Below, in pieces: positions 8,996 through 18,374 of a stretch of DNA of 64,000 nucleotides. A program made the position numbers and the translations under genes. Below the pieces are notes generated by a model that saw only the letters and a program-made list of their open reading frames with translations, did no database searches and was not told where the DNA came from. The first letter of the stretch is position 1. Every line of letters begins with the position of its first letter. Source of the stretch: Fundicoccus culcitae (GTDB lineage Bacteria; Bacillota; Bacilli; Lactobacillales; Aerococcaceae); NCBI RefSeq assembly GCF_024661895.1, contig NZ_CP102453.1, forward strand, positions 2,542,001 through 2,606,000, given 5' to 3'.

Positions 8996-9361
8996 CTATT
9001 CAGGAATTTTATAATCAGGAACATCAATTTTATCAACTACTTGATGTGGGCCTAATAAAGCGATCATTTTTACAGGCACATCATAATTGTTTTTTAAATA
9101 ATGAACTTCATTAGGTTCGATATGAATTAAATCTCCTGCAGCTAGGCTATTTTTTTTGTCATCAACATAAATATCTACTTTACCTTCCAAAATATAAAAA
9201 TTTTCTTCCATAATTTGATGATAGTGTGCAGAAAAGTCTTCGCCAGGATTAAATCTAACTATTGCAAAATTTACTCTTGGGCCTTTAATTAAATATTTCG
9301 GACCACTATCGCCAAATCGATATTCTTTTTCATTTTCATTAAGTATGTACATTGCTAACAT
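8996..9361 (-). CDS. Small cupin-domain protein in the lsrK operon
   Basis: A 121-residue single cupin. Cupin motif 1 is seen in PGEDFSAHYHQIMEENFYILEG, with metal-ligand His-His-Glu residues; motif 2 is AGDLIHIEPNEVHYLKN. It probably binds one divalent metal. It lies between lsrK (16 bp upstream) and the iron-dependent dehydrogenase (about 30 bp downstream). Lsr operons usually carry lsrG, which isomerises phospho-AI-2, and no lsrG is visible here. A cupin isomerase could fill that step, but this is only a hypothesis. It could equally be an unrelated dioxygenase-like or structural cupin. Confidence 0.75.
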   Translation of the reverse strand: MLAMYILNENEKEYRFGDSGPKYLIKGPRVNFAIVRFNPGEDFSAHYHQIMEENFYILEGKVDIYVDDKKNSLAAGDLIHIEPNEVHYLKNNYDVPVKMIALLGPHQVVDKIDVPDYKIPE

Positions 9362-9376
9362 CCTTTCAAATTATAT

Positions 9377-10933
9377 TTATATTCCAGGTGCACGCCACAT
9401 TGAATCAGTTATACCATTGTCAGCTAATGATAATTGCGCTTCGTATGCTACACGCCATTTGCCCACTAAGTTTTTATAGATTTGTGTATTCTCAAAATTA
9501 GGATAGTAAATTTTTTCAAATTGAATCAATTTAGCAGCTTTTTCTTTATTAATTAATTGAGTACCTATGCCGGCAGTAAGTGCGGCTCCAAACGCAGTTG
9601 CTTCTTTCACTTTTGGAACTTTCACTGGAATCCCTAAAGCATCAGAAATAATTTGACACCAGATACTGTTGTTCGAAGCTCCACCTGCGAAAACCAACTC
9701 TTTAATTGGTTCGTTAGAAAATTGTTCAATTTTTTGTTTATGTTGTAAAACAACTAACGCAACACTTTCCATCAATGCTTTATAAAATGAAAATCGGTTA
9801 TATTTTGTTGAATCTAATTGAAAATTAGTAAAGGTTGGTGCACAATTTTTAAGAGTCATCATATTCATCGTATTAGAAAAAAGTGCAAGAGTACCATAGG
9901 AACCAGGTGGGATATCCACAATATTTTCATTTATAAAAGTATATAAAGCATTTTTACTCTTTAGTTCAAGAAGCTCTGAACTAAAGAAGGCTTCTAAAAA
10001 CCAATCAATACTATTTCCGACTTGCCATGCGATTAATTCGTGTTGCCACATATTCGGCAGGGCATGACAATTAAACCGTATACTCTGATTTGGGTCAACA
10101 GAAACAGTATCAGTATTATGAGCTAATTGCCAAAAGGTGCCTCCGATTAAAGCGGTTTCATTATTTTCTAAAATGCCTAGCCCAACACACCCTAACTGAA
10201 CATCACCACCACCCATAATCACACTAGTATTTGTAGAAAGACCAGTTTTTTCTGAAGCCTCTTTACTCACAAAACCTAGTAAACTCCCTGATTCAATGAC
10301 GGGAACACTATTTAAAGTAATATCAAAAATTTCCAATTTCTCAAGCTCCCATGTTCGGCTGTGGATATTAAACAATCCACTAGTACTCGAATTGCTAGGT
10401 TCACTTGCTAGAATTCCTGTAAGTTTATAGCTAATCCAATCGTTTAGCATATTAAAACAATATCCTTTATCCATTAAATCTGGCAAATTGTTTTTAACCC
10501 ATAACAATCTTGGTAGAGCCCCTAATGCATATGATTCACCAGTAGATTTGTATAATTCAGATTCTAGATCTGGGTAATTCTTTTTTAAAAAAGAAGACTC
10601 TTCTATTGATCTAGAGTCAACATTAGCAAAACCAATTAATTCTTCACCGGATTCATCATATAATACAAAACCTTCTCTCATAGTGGTTGTTGAAAGTCCA
10701 ATAATATCCTCCGGATTAATATTATTACTTATTATTAGTTCATTAATACATGAGGATATTAGTTCCCAATTTTCTTTAAAATCGAACCCCATACTACCAG
10801 GTATTTCAGGGTCATGTAAATGATGCCATTCGCGTTGATTAATAAACAGTTGATTGCCATTTCTATCAAAGATAATAGCTCTAAAACTACTGGAGCCACC
10901 ATCTAATGCTAATAGAAGTTCCTTACTCATCAT
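9377..10933 (-). CDS. lsrK: Autoinducer-2 kinase LsrK
   Basis: A 518-residue FGGY-family kinase that resembles E. coli LsrK closely along its length: LALDGGSSSFRAIIFD at the start, REWHHLHDPEIPGSMGFD, GGGDVQLGCVGLG, GGTFWQ, ELVFAGGASN and a final MWRAPGI (LWKAPGL in E. coli). LsrK phosphorylates imported AI-2 (DPD) so that it is trapped and can bind LsrR. Two adjacent ATGs (10933 and 10930) follow an AAGGAG site; an upstream in-frame TTG overlaps that site. The start overlaps the lsrR stop codon, so the genes are translationally coupled. Confidence 0.92.
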   Translation of the reverse strand: MMSKELLLALDGGSSSFRAIIFDRNGNQLFINQREWHHLHDPEIPGSMGFDFKENWELISSCINELIISNNINPEDIIGLSTTTMREGFVLYDESGEELIGFANVDSRSIEESSFLKKNYPDLESELYKSTGESYALGALPRLLWVKNNLPDLMDKGYCFNMLNDWISYKLTGILASEPSNSSTSGLFNIHSRTWELEKLEIFDITLNSVPVIESGSLLGFVSKEASEKTGLSTNTSVIMGGGDVQLGCVGLGILENNETALIGGTFWQLAHNTDTVSVDPNQSIRFNCHALPNMWQHELIAWQVGNSIDWFLEAFFSSELLELKSKNALYTFINENIVDIPPGSYGTLALFSNTMNMMTLKNCAPTFTNFQLDSTKYNRFSFYKALMESVALVVLQHKQKIEQFSNEPIKELVFAGGASNNSIWCQIISDALGIPVKVPKVKEATAFGAALTAGIGTQLINKEKAAKLIQFEKIYYPNFENTQIYKNLVGKWRVAYEAQLSLADNGITDSMWRAPGI

Positions 10934-11867
10934 TCTTACTCCTTTCAATTATTTTTTTTGCATCTTCCTCACTAGTGATCAATACTTTAAAAATACCTGT
11001 TTTTAAAGCAGCCAGTATTGCATTTGTTTTACTTTCACCTCCAGCAACTGCAATTACATTTTTCATATTTTTTAATGTATCTAACTTCCTACTAACAACT
11101 CTATCTTCTATCTCAGACTCGATAAGATTACCATCTTTATCAATGAAATGCATTAAGATATCAGCAACGGCACCTTGGACTTGCATCTTTTTAACCTCGT
11201 TAGTTGTCAATATTCCTGTTTTTACAATAGTTGAATTATTTGATACTTCACCAACACCAGTGATTGTAATTGAAGATAATTCTGATAATTCAAATACTTC
11301 TTGAACTGATTTTTCTAGAAGTATATTGTCGGCTGATTCTTTAGAGTTCATGAATAACGGTGCTGGGATTAGATTGAGATTCACATTAAAGTTATATGAA
11401 TTTTTTGTTGGTAAGTAGGGGTCTATTCCTCCAGTCAGTGAGACTACTGAAACTGGTTTATCAGTAATGCTAGATAAATATGAGATGAAGTGATGTAGTG
11501 TATCTCCATACCCCATATTAATATAAGAGTTCGTTTGAAGCATATTATTTACATAAATTGCTGCTGCTTTACCTAGCGCTTCATTCATATTGTTATCGGT
11601 AGATACCGGAACTACGAATGCATCTTGTAAATTAAACATATTAATTAGTTCTTTTTCTAGTTCTAGTTTGTTCCTAGCAGCTACTGGTATGAAAAATTGG
11701 ATGATATTTTTCTGTCTTGCTTCATCCAACATTTTATTAATTTTCATTCTTGAGACACCCATTATATCGGCTATCTCTTGTTGAGTTATCCCTTCTATAT
11801 AATAATACCAAGCTACTTTTACTAGGTTATGTTGTTTAAAAAAATCATTTAATTTAAAATCTTCCAT
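10923..11867 (-). CDS. lsrR: SorC/DeoR-type repressor LsrR
   Basis: 314 residues. The N-terminal helix-turn-helix reads VAWYYYIEGITQQEIADIMG then VSRMKINKML (about residues 18-48), typical of LsrR/SorC regulators. The remainder is a sugar-phosphate-binding domain with GYGDTLHHFIS, VSLTGGIDPYL and VIAVAGGESKTNAIL. In known systems LsrR represses lsr transcription and is released by phospho-AI-2. Here lsrR is the first gene of the leftward operon with lsrK and faces the lsrACDBF operon across a 278-bp divergent regulatory gap, the same logic as in enteric bacteria. Confidence 0.9.
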   Translation of the reverse strand: MEDFKLNDFFKQHNLVKVAWYYYIEGITQQEIADIMGVSRMKINKMLDEARQKNIIQFFIPVAARNKLELEKELINMFNLQDAFVVPVSTDNNMNEALGKAAAIYVNNMLQTNSYINMGYGDTLHHFISYLSSITDKPVSVVSLTGGIDPYLPTKNSYNFNVNLNLIPAPLFMNSKESADNILLEKSVQEVFELSELSSITITGVGEVSNNSTIVKTGILTTNEVKKMQVQGAVADILMHFIDKDGNLIESEIEDRVVSRKLDTLKNMKNVIAVAGGESKTNAILAALKTGIFKVLITSEEDAKKIIERSKNDE

Positions 11868-12145
11868 ATTGACACCTCACATATGATTCAATTCTATATC
11901 AAATGATATAATTAGTCAACATAAGGAAAATCACACTCAACAAAAATATTTCAGAAAAATTTTTGTTTATTAATTTTTAAAACACTATAATATCACTGAT
12001 TATATTTTTATTTTACCTATTTACTTTATGATAAAAATGTAGTAGGATACAATTAACGAGGCAACCGCTTACAAAGAAACAATTAACAGTTGTATGCAAA
12101 TGTATAATCTTAGAAACAAATGTTTAAGAATAGGAGGTTTGAATT
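11868..12145. promoter_or_regulatory. Divergent lsrR / lsrA regulatory region
   Basis: This AT-rich gap separates the two halves of the Lsr system. Seen in it: an inverted repeat CAAAAAT/ATTTTTG with 11-bp spacing (11940-11964), a candidate LsrR operator; a -10-like TACAAT at 12048-12053 with no clear -35; and GGCAACCGCTTACA at 12060-12073, which on the minus strand matches the CcpA cre consensus with one mismatch. The lsrA ribosome site is AGGAGG at 12132-12137. Catabolite repression plus LsrR control is the inference. Confidence 0.6.
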
Positions 12146-13654
12146 TTGAGTACAACATCACTTGTTGAATGTCGAGAAATATGTAAATCTTTTTCTGGGG
12201 TTGAAGTTCTGAAAGGTGTTAATCTATCCTTGGATAAAGGAGATGTACTTGCAATAATTGGAGGAAACGGAGCTGGGAAAAGCACATTAATGAAGATCAT
12301 TATGGGTATGTATAGTAAGGATAAAGGGGAATTGATTATTGAAGGAAATACTGTGGATGTTATGAATCCATCAAAAGCTCTTAAAAATGGTATCTATCTA
12401 GTTCCTCAAGAACCTTTGTTATTTCCAAATATGACAGTTGAAGAAAATATTTTTATTGGATTACCTGGGAATAAAGGAGAAAATCTACAATTTCTCAAGA
12501 ATACACTAGATTTTTTAGATTGGGATATTGATTTAGATAGACAAGCGATGACTTTGTCTATAGCAGAGCAACAATTGGTTGAAATTTTAAAAGGATTAGT
12601 ACGAAAGTCAAAGGTATTAATCTTAGATGAACCAACTAGTTCATTGACTTACAACGAAGTTTCATCTCTTTTCAAATTAATTAATAAATTACGTGAAGAT
12701 GGAATAGGTATAGTTTATATAACACATCGGTTAACTGAAGTATTTGAAATAGCTAATAAAATAGTCATACTTAGAGATGGAAGAGTTACATTGGAAGGAT
12801 CCGTTAGTGAATTTACTGAAGCAGATTTGATAAAAGGTTTATTACCTGAGAATGTAGAAATTAGTAAATATTCAGCATCGTATGATCAAAACTTTGAAGA
12901 TTCAGAGGTTGTTTTTGAAGTAAAAAATATAAGTGGTAATGGATTTAAGGATATTTCTTTTAACATTAGATCTGGTGAAATACTTGGTTTAGCTGGTGTA
13001 GTGGGTGCTGGGCGAACAGAAGTAGCTGAATCTATATTTGGAAGAGATAAAATAAAAGAAGGTAATGTTTTATTACAGAATATTGATATAACTGGAAAAT
13101 CTACGTCGGAAGTAATCGATTTAGGATTAAACTATGTTCCTGAAGATAGATTTAGAAATGGAATCTTTAAAATTCGTTCAATTGGAGAGAATATTACGGC
13201 ATCATCACTTGAAGCGATGAAAGGGATTTTTGTAGATAGAGACGTCGAGAATAATAACTATAAATACTTTAAAGAAAAATTTAATATTGTGTCAAGAGAT
13301 ATTGATCAAGAAATAGGTAATCTATCAGGTGGGAACCAACAGAAAATTGTTATATCTAAAACAGTAGCTTCAATGCCTAGAGTTTTGATACTAGATGAAC
13401 CTACTCGTGGAGTGGATGCCGGAGCGCGTGAAGATGTATATAAAATTATTACACAATTAAAAGACACTGGAGTTGGCATACTAGTTATTTCTTCAGATAT
13501 GGAAGAAATTGTGCAACTATCTGATAGAGTAATCACAATGTATAGAGGTAGAATAAATAGTGAATTTGTTGGACGAAATGTTACCATAGATAATTTAACG
13601 CCAGCTATATTTGGTATTCCTAAAATAGAGGTGTCAAATGAAAAGAATAATTAA
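12146..13654 (+). CDS. lsrA: AI-2 ABC importer, ATP-binding protein LsrA
   Basis: 502 residues with two tandem ABC ATPase domains, the layout of sugar/AI-2 importers. The first half has Walker A GGNGAGKST (about 38-46), signature LSIAEQQL and Walker B VLILDEPT. The second has AGVVGAGRTE as a degenerate P-loop, signature LSGGNQQK and a second Walker B VLILDEPT. The start is a TTG behind AGGAGG. It overlaps the permease gene lsrC by 17 bp. The call as LsrA rather than a ribose-type RbsA rests on the operon with lsrB, lsrF, lsrK and lsrR. Confidence 0.9.
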   Translation: MSTTSLVECREICKSFSGVEVLKGVNLSLDKGDVLAIIGGNGAGKSTLMKIIMGMYSKDKGELIIEGNTVDVMNPSKALKNGIYLVPQEPLLFPNMTVEENIFIGLPGNKGENLQFLKNTLDFLDWDIDLDRQAMTLSIAEQQLVEILKGLVRKSKVLILDEPTSSLTYNEVSSLFKLINKLREDGIGIVYITHRLTEVFEIANKIVILRDGRVTLEGSVSEFTEADLIKGLLPENVEISKYSASYDQNFEDSEVVFEVKNISGNGFKDISFNIRSGEILGLAGVVGAGRTEVAESIFGRDKIKEGNVLLQNIDITGKSTSEVIDLGLNYVPEDRFRNGIFKIRSIGENITASSLEAMKGIFVDRDVENNNYKYFKEKFNIVSRDIDQEIGNLSGGNQQKIVISKTVASMPRVLILDEPTRGVDAGAREDVYKIITQLKDTGVGILVISSDMEEIVQLSDRVITMYRGRINSEFVGRNVTIDNLTPAIFGIPKIEVSNEKNN

Positions 13655-14615
13655 ATCAAAAGAGATAGGCGCCCTTCTAATAATTATTATTTTGTTCGGC
13701 TTAGTGGGGACGTATAATAGTAGTTTTCTAACAATTAATAATATTTTTCAAACTATAAATGGAAGCGTTGTCTATGCTGTGGTAGCGATAGGTATGAGTT
13801 TTGTGCTTTTCCTTGGAGAAATAGATGTATCTGTCGGAGCTACTTTAGGTTTGGCAGCTACATTAACGGGTTTAATGGTTGTAGAAGGGGTCAATTATTA
13901 TCTGATATTTATTACTGTTTTAGCTTTAGGAATTGTTATAGGTATTATAAATGGTTTAGGAGTTACTTACTTAAAAATACCATCGATAATAATGACACTT
14001 GGAACTAACGGTATTATTAGAGGGATGATTTATGTTGTCACTGGAGGCAGATGGGTTGAAGGTCTTGATGTAGAGTTTAAAGCTTTATCTCAGGTGAGAA
14101 TTGGTAATACAATTACATATATTTATATTTTTGTGCTCGTATTAGCATTAATAACCTATCTTTTGACTAAATACACATTATTTGGAAAATCCTTCAAGGC
14201 GGTTGGGGATAATGAAGAAGGGGCAAAATTGATTGGTCTACCTGTTAAAAAAACAAAAATGGTAGCATTTATAGCTTCGGGGGTTGGATCAAGTATAGGC
14301 GGGATATTATATGCGAGTAGAGTAGGATTTATTACACCTACAGCTGGCAGTGGGTACGAAATGACCGCTATAGCAGCTTGTGTAATTGGTGGAATTAGTT
14401 TAGCTGGTGGAGTGGGAAGTGTTTGGGGTGGAGTGATCGGAGCGGTACTAATGACTTCAATCAGTAGGATACTTGTTTTTGTAGGCTTACCTTCAACTTA
14501 TGACAGCACTATAACTGGATTAATGTTAATAGTTATTGTTGTAACAACTGCTATTGTTAATAAACGATCTGCTGAACGGATTAGACTTCAGCGTTTAGCT
14601 TCGAGAATAGAATAG
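13638..14615 (+). CDS. lsrC: AI-2 ABC importer, permease LsrC
   Basis: 325 residues, a polytopic RbsC/LsrC-type permease with about eight to ten hydrophobic segments. The family motif is visible in LGEIDVSVGATLGLAA (about 57-72) and in the cytoplasmic loop FKAVGDNEEGAKLIGLP (about 190-206) that docks onto the ATPase; AACVIGGISLAGGVGS is also typical. It begins inside the lsrA 3' end and ends 10 bp before lsrD, so the two permeases are cotranslated and probably form a heterodimer. Confidence 0.88.
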   Translation: MKRIIKSKEIGALLIIIILFGLVGTYNSSFLTINNIFQTINGSVVYAVVAIGMSFVLFLGEIDVSVGATLGLAATLTGLMVVEGVNYYLIFITVLALGIVIGIINGLGVTYLKIPSIIMTLGTNGIIRGMIYVVTGGRWVEGLDVEFKALSQVRIGNTITYIYIFVLVLALITYLLTKYTLFGKSFKAVGDNEEGAKLIGLPVKKTKMVAFIASGVGSSIGGILYASRVGFITPTAGSGYEMTAIAACVIGGISLAGGVGSVWGGVIGAVLMTSISRILVFVGLPSTYDSTITGLMLIVIVVTTAIVNKRSAERIRLQRLASRIE

Positions 14616-14625
14616 GGGTGCTTTG

Positions 14626-15597
14626 GTGAGTAAGCTTAAATATTATACTAATAAGTATCGCTGGGAATTAATTTTATTATTGTTATTAATTGCTTTAATT
14701 GTTGTTTTTGGAATTATGAATCCAAGATTCCTAAGGCTAAATGTCCTATTAGGAAGCATAAATGATTTTATGCCGATCAATATTATTTCTCTATCTGTAA
14801 CATTTGTGTTAATAGCAGGTGGGATGGATATTCAAGCAGGTTCAATTGTCGGGTTAACTTCAATAAGTGTTGGTTTGTTATGGCAACAGTTTGGAGTAAA
14901 TATTTGGGTAGCAAGCTTTATTGGGTTAATAATAGGAGGTGTAGCTGGATTATTTAGCGGGACAATAATATCTAAACTTGATGTGCAACCAATGGTTATA
15001 ACATTAGGTGGGTCATTTCTTTTTAGTGGTATTGCACTTGCAATACTGAGTCTATCGGGTATCGAAACATATTTGGGGATTAGTGGTTTTCCTGAGTCAT
15101 TTACAAGTTTATTTAGGGGTAGAGTAGGTCCAGTTCCTAATCAAGCGATAATTTTTATAATTTTGGTTATTGCAAATTATATACTTTTACATAAAACAAA
15201 GTATGGTCGAAAAGTATTTCTTACAGGAGTAAATCGAAGTGCTGCTGAATTATCAGGTATTAAGACTAATAGAATTATTACTTCAACATATGTCTTATCG
15301 GGTATAAGTGCAGCACTAGCTGGAATAGTCTTAACAGGATACTTAGGTACAGCAAAACCTGATTTTGGAAAAGAGTTAACTTTACCAATTATTACAGCTG
15401 TAGTTTTAGGAGGGACAAGTAACACTGGAGGTAGAGGTAATATTCTTGGTACTGCGATAGCGTCTCTTGTGATTGGAGTGCTTAGATTTGGATTGTCAAT
15501 GAATGGAGTTAGTACGCAGTATCTGGAAATCCCTGTCGGTATATTATTGATCGTTTCGTTAATTGTCAGAATGTTTTTAGATAAGAATAAAAAATAA
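14626..15597 (+). CDS. lsrD: AI-2 ABC importer, permease LsrD
   Basis: 323 residues, the second permease of the importer. It has the same family signatures as LsrC: LIAGGMDIQAGSIVGLTS (about 58-75), the coupling loop TGVNRSAAELSGIKTN (about 195-210) and VLGGTSNTGGRGN. The start is GTG 14626 behind AGGGGTG; an adjacent TTG three bases earlier is the alternative. The product sits in the membrane with LsrC and LsrA. The lsrB gene follows after about 20 bp. Confidence 0.87.
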   Translation: MSKLKYYTNKYRWELILLLLLIALIVVFGIMNPRFLRLNVLLGSINDFMPINIISLSVTFVLIAGGMDIQAGSIVGLTSISVGLLWQQFGVNIWVASFIGLIIGGVAGLFSGTIISKLDVQPMVITLGGSFLFSGIALAILSLSGIETYLGISGFPESFTSLFRGRVGPVPNQAIIFIILVIANYILLHKTKYGRKVFLTGVNRSAAELSGIKTNRIITSTYVLSGISAALAGIVLTGYLGTAKPDFGKELTLPIITAVVLGGTSNTGGRGNILGTAIASLVIGVLRFGLSMNGVSTQYLEIPVGILLIVSLIVRMFLDKNKK

Positions 15598-15616
15598 TAT
15601 TTGAGGAGTAATGAAT

Positions 15617-16690
15617 ATGAAAAAAGTAACAAAAAGATTTGTTGCATTATTGATGGCTGGAATGGCTTGCATATCACCGATAGGACTTAATATGGTTAGT
15701 GCTCAAAGCAATAACTTAATTGTGTTTGTGCCAAAAGTTTCAGGAAATGCATTTTTTGAATCTGCGAACGATGGAGCACAAAAAATTGCTGAAGAAAGCG
15801 GCTTTGAAGTTAGATACGATGGTAACCCAGAAGCTTCTGTTGCTAATCAAGTAACGATTATTAATAATGCAATTCAACAAGGGGCTGATGCAATTTCAGT
15901 TTCTGCAGTAGATGCTACAGGGTTGGATGATGTTCTTAGATCTGCTATGGAACAGGGAATTACCGTAACAACTTGGGATTCAGATGTTTCTTCCGATGCT
16001 CGACAAGTAATGGTAGCACAAGGGACTCCAGAACAACTTGGACAAATGTTAGTTGAAATGGGAGTAGAGTCTCTTATTGATAGAGGTAAAGATCCAGAAA
16101 ACGATGAAATTACTTATGCTTGGCACTATTCTCAAGCGACTGTAGCAGATCAAAATTCATGGCAACAATTTGGTGAAGAGTTTATAAAGGAAAATTATCC
16201 GAACTGGGTTAATGTGGCACCAGAAAACTACTATAGTAATCAAAATGCAGAACAAGCAATTCAAGTTGGAGAGGCAATTCTAGCCGCTCATAGTGATATT
16301 GATTTAATCATCTGTAATGACTCAACAGCCCTTCCTGGACAATTACAAGCTATGCAAAATAGTGGTCTTGGTAAGGATGATGTTACAGTTACAGGTTTTG
16401 CATCTCCAAACTCTATCAGAGATTATTTAGAACAAGATGTACTTTATCGTTGGGGATTGTGGGATGTTCAAGTGCAAGGTGCTTTAGCAGTATGGATTTC
16501 TGATTATCTTGCTCAAGGTAATGAGTTTAATGTAGGTGACACAGTTGAAGTTCCTGGAATTGGTGAAGTTGAATTATTGAATAACTCAGTACTAGATCCA
16601 AATGCAGAAGATGTTGAGGATAAAGGGGTAATTGTTTTACCTGAGCGAGTAATTTTTGATGCAGATAATGTTGATGAATATGATTTCTAG
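15617..16690 (+). CDS. lsrB: AI-2 substrate-binding protein LsrB
   Basis: 357 residues. An N-terminal signal segment (MKKVTKRFVALLMAGMACIS) is followed by a periplasmic-binding-protein fold. It aligns with E. coli LsrB from VFVPKVSGNAFFESANDGAQ through TWDSDV and VADQNSW to LPERVIFDADN and a C-terminal YDF. The AI-2 contacts Lys (VPK), Asp (WDSD) and Asp-Gln (ADQ) are present; the loop after the conserved Pro reads ALPGQ rather than ALPAA, so one contact Ala is replaced. Start at the second ATG, eight bases after GAGGAG. The signal peptide has a Cys (GMAC) but no good lipobox. Confidence 0.9.
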   Translation: MKKVTKRFVALLMAGMACISPIGLNMVSAQSNNLIVFVPKVSGNAFFESANDGAQKIAEESGFEVRYDGNPEASVANQVTIINNAIQQGADAISVSAVDATGLDDVLRSAMEQGITVTTWDSDVSSDARQVMVAQGTPEQLGQMLVEMGVESLIDRGKDPENDEITYAWHYSQATVADQNSWQQFGEEFIKENYPNWVNVAPENYYSNQNAEQAIQVGEAILAAHSDIDLIICNDSTALPGQLQAMQNSGLGKDDVTVTGFASPNSIRDYLEQDVLYRWGLWDVQVQGALAVWISDYLAQGNEFNVGDTVEVPGIGEVELLNNSVLDPNAEDVEDKGVIVLPERVIFDADNVDEYDF

Positions 16691-16718
16691 TTTATCATTT
16701 TAGAAAAGGGGATAATAA

Positions 16719-17600
16719 ATGGCTGACTTAGATAATTTAAAAGTTGCAAAAGACTATAGGGTAGATACTCCACCGGCTACATCTGGTAAGTTCCACGTTA
16801 AAGGAGCTGAAAATCTTGATTGGGGAATGAAGAAGCATTTAACTAATATCTTTCATCCTGAAAGTGGTAATACAGTAATGTTTGCTTTTGATCATGGATA
16901 TTTCATGGGTTCAACAGCCGGTTTAGAAAGATTAGATTTATTATTACCAGAAATAATAGATGATGTTGATGTACTCATGGGAACACGCGGTTTAATAAGA
17001 TCTTGGGTTAGCCCAGCAAACAGAAAAGGTATTGCACTTAGGACAACAAGTGGATCTTCTATGCTACAAGATGATTTAAGTTTTGAAATAAACTCAGTTG
17101 ATATTGAAGACGCAATAAGATTGAATGCAGATTGTTTAGCAGTACAAACTTTTATTGGAGCGGATGGGCAATTATCATCGATTGATAATCTTTCGAAGAC
17201 GATTAATGCTGCATTCCGATATTCAATTCCTACAATGGGAGTTGTTGCTGTTGGTAAAGATATGGAACGTACCGATACATTCTTTAAATTAGCAACTAGA
17301 ATTGTTGCTGAAATGGGAGTTCAATTAGTTAAGTCTTACTATTGTGATAACTTTGAAGAAGTTGTTGCTGCATGTCCAGTTCCAATTGTCGTTGCTGGAG
17401 GCAAAAAGACATCTGAAGAAGATGCACTAACATTAGCGTATAATGCAATTTCTAGAGGAGCTCGTGGAATTGATATGGGAAGAAATATTTTTCAAAGTAA
17501 CCATCCTAAGGAAATGGCAAAATCAATTGGAAAAATAGTACATGAAAAATATACAGACAAAGAAGCTATTGAATTTTATCATGATGCAATTAATAAGTAA
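16719..17600 (+). CDS. lsrF: 3-hydroxy-5-phosphonooxypentane-2,4-dione thiolase LsrF
   Basis: 293 residues of the class I aldolase fold, very like E. coli LsrF: MADLDNLKVAKDYR at the start, LDWGMKKHL, FAFDHGYFMG, a catalytic Lys in QLVKSYYCDNFEE (about residue 205), PIVVAGGKK and GIDMGRNIFQS. LsrF transfers an acetyl group from the isomerised phospho-AI-2 to CoA, giving dihydroxyacetone phosphate and acetyl-CoA. It closes the rightward operon lsrACDBF and is followed by a terminator. Its presence shows that AI-2 is degraded, not merely sensed. Confidence 0.92.
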   Translation: MADLDNLKVAKDYRVDTPPATSGKFHVKGAENLDWGMKKHLTNIFHPESGNTVMFAFDHGYFMGSTAGLERLDLLLPEIIDDVDVLMGTRGLIRSWVSPANRKGIALRTTSGSSMLQDDLSFEINSVDIEDAIRLNADCLAVQTFIGADGQLSSIDNLSKTINAAFRYSIPTMGVVAVGKDMERTDTFFKLATRIVAEMGVQLVKSYYCDNFEEVVAACPVPIVVAGGKKTSEEDALTLAYNAISRGARGIDMGRNIFQSNHPKEMAKSIGKIVHEKYTDKEAIEFYHDAINK

Positions 17601-17644
17601 GTTTGAATAGATAGAATATCGAAAATCTCGTTTATATGTTCTAA

Positions 17645-17686
17645 AAAGGCAATCCAACCATTAACCAAAATGATTGGATTGCCTTT
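17645..17686. terminator. Rho-independent terminator after lsrF
   Basis: A 13-bp perfect stem (AAAGGCAATCCAA and complement) with a 16-nt loop, flanked by A and T runs, between convergent lsrF and the uncharacterised gene at 17711. It can act in both directions. Confidence 0.85.
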
Positions 17687-17710
17687 AATCTTGATCAGAT
17701 ATGTTCAAAA

Positions 17711-18256
17711 TTAATCAAACACACTAAAATCATTCACACTATCAGTCAAATTAACTTTTGAAAAATGTTCAATTACTTCTCCGTTTTCAACTGTCAATTG
17801 AATGTTCGTTCTTCCATCTGGCATTTTTGATAGTGACTCCATAATGGGTTGCATCTTATTTTTATTAATGACTAATGAATTACTTATTCCATATTTATCT
17901 AAATAAATAAAGATGAATATGTCAACAAAATCTTCTACATTAGGATTGATGGTATACCATGCGTGATAAGATTTATAATAGTATTTACTTTGTTTAAGTA
18001 AAACATTAAGTGTTTTTGAGTTGTTTGATACAACCAATATTTGACTTCCAGACTGGGTTTTAGTATTGACATCATAGCCTTTGGATTCTAATAATGACTT
18101 AATTTCATTCTTATTGGTAATGTTTGGTCTCATAGATTTGTTATTTAACTGATAAATTTTTAGAGAAATTTCGTTAGACTCTTTACTTAGTTTTTCAATT
18201 TCATCTTGTATAATAAACTGGCGTTCTAAAAGTAAATTTATTTCTTGATTTTCCAT
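17711..18256 (-). CDS. Uncharacterised 181-residue protein with N-terminal coiled coil
   Basis: I do not recognise this family. The first ~50 residues are charged and heptad-like (NLLLERQFIIQDEIEKLSKE onward), predicted coiled coil. The rest is a compact alpha/beta domain with several aromatic residues (YYYKSYHAWYTI) and a beta-rich end (TNIQLTVENGEVIEHFS). No signal peptide or membrane segment. It lies between the Lsr operon terminator and the DpnII-type restriction cluster, on the same strand as the latter but separated from it by a terminator, so it is probably its own transcript. Weak resemblance to domains attached to restriction or helicase proteins is a guess only. Confidence 0.6.
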   Translation of the reverse strand: MENQEINLLLERQFIIQDEIEKLSKESNEISLKIYQLNNKSMRPNITNKNEIKSLLESKGYDVNTKTQSGSQILVVSNNSKTLNVLLKQSKYYYKSYHAWYTINPNVEDFVDIFIFIYLDKYGISNSLVINKNKMQPIMESLSKMPDGRTNIQLTVENGEVIEHFSKVNLTDSVNDFSVFD

Positions 18257-18374
18257 ATCAAGTCCACCTTTACCGCTTTTTTATTTTATGATCTCATAGT
18301 TTAAAGGTTTGGTCAATTAAGGATAAGTATTAATTGCTGCTACCTTAAAGGCTATTTACACAGTAATCGAAAAA

